Positions 5,656 to 10,088 of a DNA stretch of 10,088 bases are shown here, piece after piece. The translations under genes were made by a program, and so were the position numbers. The stretch's first letter is position 1, and each line of letters begins with the position of its first letter. The notes beneath the pieces were generated by a model. It saw only the letters and a program-made list of their open reading frames with translations, did not search any database and was not told the DNA's origin. Origin of the DNA: Candidatus Cloacimonadota bacterium (GTDB lineage: Bacteria; Cloacimonadota; Cloacimonadia; Cloacimonadales; Cloacimonadaceae); the NCBI GenBank assembly GCA_023230795.1, contig JALNWR010000093.1:1-10088 (forward strand), written 5' to 3'.

Positions 5656-8490
5656 CTATTCAAACTCACTCAGATCAAACTTGAGCGTATTACAGTTCTC
5701 TTTGATCGTGCGTTGTATCGCTTCATCAAAACCCTCAAGGCAATCTGCTTCGATTTCGATTTTGATATTGGCATCCACAGTTGGGCTATTTATCAAGTGC
5801 AGCACGATCTCATCCACGATGGTGGCAAAATCTGCTTTAGCGCGGGCTGGTATTAGATTCACCCTACCGTAAAAACGTAGTTTAGCTCGCTCAGACTTAG
5901 GCTGCATTTCTCCACCGCCTTCTCCTCCAGGAAGAGTAGTGCCACGAGCTCCACCATCCGTCACATCACCAATCTCGTCTGTTCCGGTTCCTTCAGGAGT
6001 ATCAAGCACCACAGTCTTCTTAGCTTGATATTCTGCAGCCCAAAGAGGGTCTATCAGCAGTAGTGAACTATCAAAGACAGGTGTCATAGACTTCCCATAA
6101 GAGAAACCAATATACTCATCGCCTTCCCTGCCATAGGCCAAGCCAAAGAAGTCTCTGCTCTCTGCACCGGCGTTGATCGCATTTGAGAAGGTGTTTTCAT
6201 TCTGGAGTCTGGGTAGATACAGATAGCAGCAAGTGCTATGCCAGATCTCCTTTGCTCTGTGTTCTTTCAGATCCTCTTTCCAGAACCATCGCTTGAGCAG
6301 GTTATGCAAATGAATCGGTGCCCACACGGTAATGAGATGCTCGTTTTCTATGAGAATCCGCTCAATCTCTTCCACAAGGTTGGGCACACTCGGATTGATG
6401 GCAAAAGGCTCAAATTTATCTCCCGGCACCTTATCCTGCCCGGGTACTAATAACCATTTATAGCCTTCTTTTACGATGCGGTCTAAGGACTTCTTTGCAT
6501 CTTCAAAGCCGGTCTTTGCCTGTCTGATCTGATATGAATCGAGATTGAGCTTCAGGGTTTGAATATCTTTGAGAATGGAATCCCAAGCCAGCAGAGTAAG
6601 CACATGATCTTTCAATCTGCCTATCACATCGCCATCGGCAGCCAGAAAGATTAAACGATTCTGTTTTAGCCTCGGCTGTTCGCCCCTGCTGGTGAGTATC
6701 TTCTTAGCTCCAGCACTATTCGGAGTGCCGCCAATTGCAAAGCTGCTTCCCGAACGCAGATAATAGGCATCTGGTGGCAAGATAACGAGGCGCAGCGAGT
6801 AATCATCCGGAATGTCATCAGAACGCGTGAAAATGTGGATGCCGTCGAAACAGCCATTGGACAGCAAACGCTGAAGCTGATCTTTGATCACCGGCACTAC
6901 ATCGTCTTTATCTTTAAAACGGCGTTTGCGCTCTTCCATCTCGCGTCTGAGATTGGGGCGTGTATCGAACCAAAACAGCTTGTTATCGGCATTGCTTAAG
7001 TAGTGCAGCTTATCCACCAATCTATTCATGGCATCTTTGAAGATCCCCAGCACCTGATCCGGGCGAACACTGCCCAGCAGGATTCTATTGTATTCTATTC
7101 CCCGTGAAGTTCGGGCCGCATTCAGAGCCGCAGCATGGGGAGCAGAGCCAAAGAAGATGGTGCGGGCCAGCTTCTTGCAAGCCTGCAATTGACCAAACCT
7201 GGCTTCATTCTTCTCGATCTGGGCAGTTTCAGAGCGAGAACCATCGATGTCCCTTTCCAGGACAGGGTCCCAGCCCTGGGGGAGATAATATATCATTTCA
7301 TTACGCACATCAGCATCATACAAAGGCAGATTGCCGGGCATGATCAGCGGGTCTTTGTTATCGTCTATCCAGAGCTTGTGAATGACCTTGGCCATTAGCT
7401 TCAAGACCCCGCGGGTCCTCTGGAAGTTGTCCAAAGATGACCAATCTTCATAAAGACGGTCAAAGATCTCCGGATGGATGGGATAGGCCTGTTTCAAGCG
7501 TTCATAATAATGCGCTTCCTGGGTCTCATTGGGAAAGTCGTGCTTATTGGCGATATAATAGTCGGCAAAGCTTCGGCAGGTCTCTTCCATGGCAGCCTGG
7601 TCTGTAATATTGGTAAACAGCCTGCGCCGGACTATCTCAAAAGCTTCTTCGGTAGCGACAGGCTTCCACAAGGCTTGGATGCGCCCAAAAAAATGCTCCA
7701 GAGTTCTAAGCACATTTACTCCATTATGGCTTCCCGCTTCCCGATCGGAATCTGGCAAAGAAACCAGCATCAAAGCATTTGGCACAGCCTTCAAAGCTTC
7801 GGTCAAAGCTTGGATAAACGAGATATTAGAATCATAGCTGCCACCCGTATAGCTCTTGCCGGGCTCAAATTGGCGGATATAAGCCACCAATTCATCTATC
7901 AGGATCACACAGGGTGCATATTGCCGGAGCAGCCCGGTCAGGTCTTCTTTACCGGGAGAAGTTCCGCTAAGATCTGCTTGTTTGACTTGTTCATAGCCAT
8001 TTGCAGCAGCCAATTGCCAGGCAAGCTCGCCCCAGAGAGTATTGATAGTAATGCCATTTCTTGATCTTGGACTGCCGGGTGAGAGTTGATTGCCATCTAT
8101 CACCACTACCCTGGCTTTTGGCAAATTTGTGATGCCAGCTCTATCGATAATAGGCGGAATTCCCTGTAATTCTGACAGCGGCGTATCACCTTTGGCAAGA
8201 TGATACACAGCCAGCATGGTATGCGTTTTACCGCCCCCAAAAGCTGTCTGCAATTGGATGACCGGGTCACCGCCACTCCCGCTAAGGCGCTGGATGACAG
8301 AATCCAAGAGTAAGCTCATTCCTTCTGTGATAAAGGTTCTTTGAAAGAACATAAGCGGGTTTTGATATTCTTCACTGGCATCTCCGGTATGCACTCGTGA
8401 AAGGTCTGCGGCAAATTCTGATTGTTTGAAAGTGCCTCTCAGCACGTCCTGATGCGGAATTGCGATGTCTCGCCAAGCTTTTATAGTCAT
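5656..8490 (-). CDS. DUF499-family P-loop ATPase (defence-associated)
   Basis: A large AAA-type ATPase of the DUF499 family, 944 residues, full-length. The N-terminus carries the family hallmark WRDIAIPHQDVLRG and FAADLSRVHTGDA (to 38), then PLMFFQRTF. Walker A is TAFGGGKTH (82-90, K88) and Walker B is CVILIDE (194-200). A likely sensor strand is MLVSLPDSDR (241-250), and QRTRGVLKLMAKV (357-369) is a conserved Arg-containing helix. A Gly/Thr/Glu-rich flexible linker (about 830-869) leads to a C-terminal domain (870-944) beginning KLRFYGRV and containing IKIEIEAD and EGFDEAIQ, also typical. GAGG 8 bases before the ATG supports the start, which lies 15 bases after the AlbA_2 gene stop, so the two are co-transcribed. 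DUF499 proteins, like the related BREX ATPases BrxC/PglY, occur in defence loci, often beside methyltransferases. The exact activity is not established from sequence. Confidence 0.94.
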   Translation of the reverse strand: MTIKAWRDIAIPHQDVLRGTFKQSEFAADLSRVHTGDASEEYQNPLMFFQRTFITEGMSLLLDSVIQRLSGSGGDPVIQLQTAFGGGKTHTMLAVYHLAKGDTPLSELQGIPPIIDRAGITNLPKARVVVIDGNQLSPGSPRSRNGITINTLWGELAWQLAAANGYEQVKQADLSGTSPGKEDLTGLLRQYAPCVILIDELVAYIRQFEPGKSYTGGSYDSNISFIQALTEALKAVPNALMLVSLPDSDREAGSHNGVNVLRTLEHFFGRIQALWKPVATEEAFEIVRRRLFTNITDQAAMEETCRSFADYYIANKHDFPNETQEAHYYERLKQAYPIHPEIFDRLYEDWSSLDNFQRTRGVLKLMAKVIHKLWIDDNKDPLIMPGNLPLYDADVRNEMIYYLPQGWDPVLERDIDGSRSETAQIEKNEARFGQLQACKKLARTIFFGSAPHAAALNAARTSRGIEYNRILLGSVRPDQVLGIFKDAMNRLVDKLHYLSNADNKLFWFDTRPNLRREMEERKRRFKDKDDVVPVIKDQLQRLLSNGCFDGIHIFTRSDDIPDDYSLRLVILPPDAYYLRSGSSFAIGGTPNSAGAKKILTSRGEQPRLKQNRLIFLAADGDVIGRLKDHVLTLLAWDSILKDIQTLKLNLDSYQIRQAKTGFEDAKKSLDRIVKEGYKWLLVPGQDKVPGDKFEPFAINPSVPNLVEEIERILIENEHLITVWAPIHLHNLLKRWFWKEDLKEHRAKEIWHSTCCYLYLPRLQNENTFSNAINAGAESRDFFGLAYGREGDEYIGFSYGKSMTPVFDSSLLLIDPLWAAEYQAKKTVVLDTPEGTGTDEIGDVTDGGARGTTLPGGEGGGEMQPKSERAKLRFYGRVNLIPARAKADFATIVDEIVLHLINSPTVDANIKIEIEADCLEGFDEAIQRTIKENCNTLKFDLSEFE

Positions 8491-8505
8491 GATATTATCC
8501 TCAAA

Positions 8506-10008
8506 TTATTCATTGTTCACCTGCCAGTAACCTGTTTTCTTTGATCCCATGCGAGTAATAATCCCAGCCTTCTTCAGGATCTGTATATTTCGCATTACTG
8601 TGGCTCTGTTTACACTTAGGGTATATGCAAGCATATCGTAAGATACTGAGGGATTATCCCTTATGCTGCTTATTATCTTATTTTGTGTATCTGTCAGTTT
8701 TATAGGTGCATTTATAGCTGCATTTATAGGTGCATTTATAGATGCATTTCCAGTCTCATTTACAGCTTCAATTGTAGTTTCATCGCGATGCATGGTGATC
8801 ATCAGGCAATCCTCATCAGCGGTAAACCCCGGCTCTTTTCCTGTGATGGCCTTCACCTGTGGGATTACTTTAGTGCGGATACCCATACCGCGCTCTTCCA
8901 CATAGTTATACTCTCGCAGCACTTCCATGATCAGAGGATTCCGGGCATAGCGCTGTCCTGCCTTCATTTTCTGTATAGTCATAGTTCCTGGCAAAGCACC
9001 CGGACTGATGATCTCCAGACGATTGGAGAAAATACGCAGTTCGATATCAGTGGAGCGAGTCCAATCCCTATGGGCAAGAGCATTCAAAATGAGCTCCCTG
9101 ATTGCCTCCATCGGATACAGTGTTTTGCTGGGGCGCCGGAAACCCCGATCTATCGCATCTCCTTCAATGCTAATGAAGGGATGGATGGTATTAGCCAGCC
9201 TTTCCACCAAGCCACCATCTACAATGGTGCGAACGCCATCATCATCGAACACCCATCTGGCGAGCATAGGTCCATCTAAAACCACATCCAGCAGAGCTCG
9301 ATACTGCAGATCGAGAGAATCAAATGCCATTACCCTCAGTCCTGCTTGCTTCAGATAGCGTTTGGGCTTGATTCCAAACAAGGTAATTCCTGCTACTGTG
9401 CACTGTATTTCGTCGCCTGCAGCTTCGGTCAAAAATCCCATCTGGAGCAGGAGTTCTGTCCACGTGTCTTTGTTTTTGGGAGCCTCCGGTTCGCCACGAA
9501 ACAAGAGGTAGTTTTCTAAGCGTGCCATGTCCAGGCTTGATAACGAGGTTCTGGGCACTGGCAAGGCCTCCACCTGAAGCATGCCACTGCTGGCAAGCAA
9601 ACCCACCAATTCTTCCCTCGTTGCGATACGAGTGATACTGCCATGTCTCAGATAGATATCTTCGCGGTCATGGTGTCGAAGTACATAGGGCTTGGAATTG
9701 CCTTCCTTGATAGAGATTAGAGCCACCTTGAGCCCGCTTCTGATGTCTATTTCCGTGTAATTGGGGGTAATCCTGGGATGGATATAGCGACCACATACGG
9801 TGTCCATAATCCATTCCTGAAGCCCAGCTCTGTGGATGCCGGAGATAGTGCCATCGTCTTCCACACCGAGAATCAGATAACCACCCTGATGATTTGCCAG
9901 AGCTACGATATCTCTGGCAAGCTGCTCCGGCCTCAAATCATCACGTTTGAACTCTACTCTGGCATTCTCGCCTGTGGCGATGATCTTCAGAACTTCCTTT
10001 TTCAGCAT
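8506..10008 (-). CDS. AlbA_2 - HATPase_c_4 - winged-helix protein (COG2865 type)
   Basis: A three-part regulator-like protein of 500 residues. The Schlafen AlbA_2 domain (about 12-135) shows EFKRD (19-23) and NHQGGYLILGVEDDG (39-53). A GHKL/HATPase_c_4 domain (about 295-405) shows the N-box LILNALAHRDW (306-316, N309), the strand LEIISPG (331-337), GALP, and EERGMGI (371-377). After an NA(S/P/A)I repeat linker (421-436), a winged helix-turn-helix follows (about 440-498: LAYTLSVNRATVMRNIQIL, then a wing ending GYWQV). Proteins of this layout are often annotated as transcriptional regulators or RecG-like ATP-binding proteins and turn up in defence loci. It may bind nucleic acid through AlbA_2 and/or the winged helix, and could autoregulate the operon. 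AGGA 7 bases before the ATG at 10008 supports the start. It is the first complete gene of the - strand operon, 15 bases before DUF499. Confidence 0.93.
   Translation of the reverse strand: MLKKEVLKIIATGENARVEFKRDDLRPEQLARDIVALANHQGGYLILGVEDDGTISGIHRAGLQEWIMDTVCGRYIHPRITPNYTEIDIRSGLKVALISIKEGNSKPYVLRHHDREDIYLRHGSITRIATREELVGLLASSGMLQVEALPVPRTSLSSLDMARLENYLLFRGEPEAPKNKDTWTELLLQMGFLTEAAGDEIQCTVAGITLFGIKPKRYLKQAGLRVMAFDSLDLQYRALLDVVLDGPMLARWVFDDDGVRTIVDGGLVERLANTIHPFISIEGDAIDRGFRRPSKTLYPMEAIRELILNALAHRDWTRSTDIELRIFSNRLEIISPGALPGTMTIQKMKAGQRYARNPLIMEVLREYNYVEERGMGIRTKVIPQVKAITGKEPGFTADEDCLMITMHRDETTIEAVNETGNASINAPINAAINAPIKLTDTQNKIISSIRDNPSVSYDMLAYTLSVNRATVMRNIQILKKAGIITRMGSKKTGYWQVNNE
8701..8748 (-). 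repeat. 12-bp in-frame tandem repeat encoding NASI-NAPI-NAAI-NAPI
   Basis: Four consecutive 12-base units (consensus AATGCACCTATA on the coding strand) occupy 8748-8701. They encode residues 421-436 of the AlbA_2 protein, exactly in the hinge between the HATPase and winged-helix domains. Units differ at one or two bases only. Copy-number change would stay in frame and alter linker length. Confidence 0.85.
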
Positions 10009-10042
10009 CTATCTTTCCTGCATCAAAAATCAAGTTTCATAC

Positions 10043-10088
10043 TCAAAACTCTATTTCGAGGGGCGTATCTTTAAGCCCGCTATCCTGA
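10043..10088 (-). CDS. possible 3' end of a gene entering from the right
   Basis: On the - strand the frame starting at 10087 is open to a TGA at 10045-10043, giving a tail ending SGLKDTPLEIEF. The other two - strand frames reach TAG stops near the edge (10082-10080) and at 10053-10051. It would end 34 bases before the AlbA_2 gene with no terminator between, so an upstream operon member is plausible. Only 14 codons are visible, so no family can be named. Confidence 0.3.
   Translation of the reverse strand, partial: QDSGLKDTPLEIEF

Noticed and set aside
7474..8064. Long + strand open frame (196 codons) antisense to DUF499
   Set aside because: It lies wholly inside the strongly supported DUF499 gene, over its ATPase motifs, and its translation has no recognisable domain. 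It is a shadow frame.
8683..9279. + strand open frame (198 codons) antisense to the AlbA_2 protein gene
   Set aside because: It is a cysteine- and serine-rich low-quality translation mirroring the HATPase domain and the tandem repeat, and is explained by the gene on the other strand.
1..10088. CRISPR array, tRNA, rRNA or insertion sequence
   Set aside because: No direct repeats of CRISPR length and spacing, no cloverleaf or rRNA motifs seen, and no transposase-like translation in any frame.

Overview
The window looks like bacterial chromosome, in a predicted anti-phage defence island. Gene starts are mostly preceded by GAGG or AAGGAGG-type Shine-Dalgarno sequences, gene spacing is tight, and base composition is moderately AT-rich (about 35-50% GC in the stretches I counted by hand). 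I cannot name the organism. The G+C level and the short-period repeats in the left intergenic region would fit an uncultured Gram-negative lineage, but nothing in the window is diagnostic.

Layout, left to right. Bases 1-557 contain no convincing complete gene. They hold an open tail that may be the end of a gene entering from the left (2-118), a cluster of short tandem repeats (325-445), and a good promoter (512-539). That promoter drives a + strand gene at 558-3011, which encodes an 817-residue protein joining a TOTE-type archaeo-eukaryotic primase domain to a superfamily 2 helicase. All the remaining genes are on the - strand and converge on it across a 55-base gap.

In transcription order (right to left) the - strand genes are: a possible tail of a gene entering from the right (ending at 10043); an AlbA_2/HATPase/winged-helix protein of the COG2865 type (10008-8506); a large DUF499-family P-loop ATPase (8490-5656); a 177-base spacer holding a 14-codon ORF with the best ribosome binding site in the region and a 16-bp interrupted hairpin; an unrecognised 588-residue protein with a PD-(D/E)XK nuclease core near its C-terminal third (5478-3712); and a 214-residue Shedu-like (DUF4263) nuclease (3711-3067). 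The last two genes are translationally coupled with no intervening base.

Working model (inference): the AlbA_2/HATPase protein and the DUF499 ATPase form a sensing, regulatory or motor module, and the two PD-(D/E)XK-type proteins are the effectors. Sampled GC content drops from roughly 42-58% in the two ATPase-side genes to roughly 32-40% in the nuclease pair. The change falls close to the structured spacer, so the operon may be a mosaic in which an effector pair was attached to an existing ATPase core. DUF499 ATPases are commonly found beside DNA methyltransferases (DUF1156 type). None is visible here, but the operon runs off the right edge. The TOTE primase-helicase on the opposite strand is probably a separate defence component in the same island, and it lacks any nuclease domain of its own.
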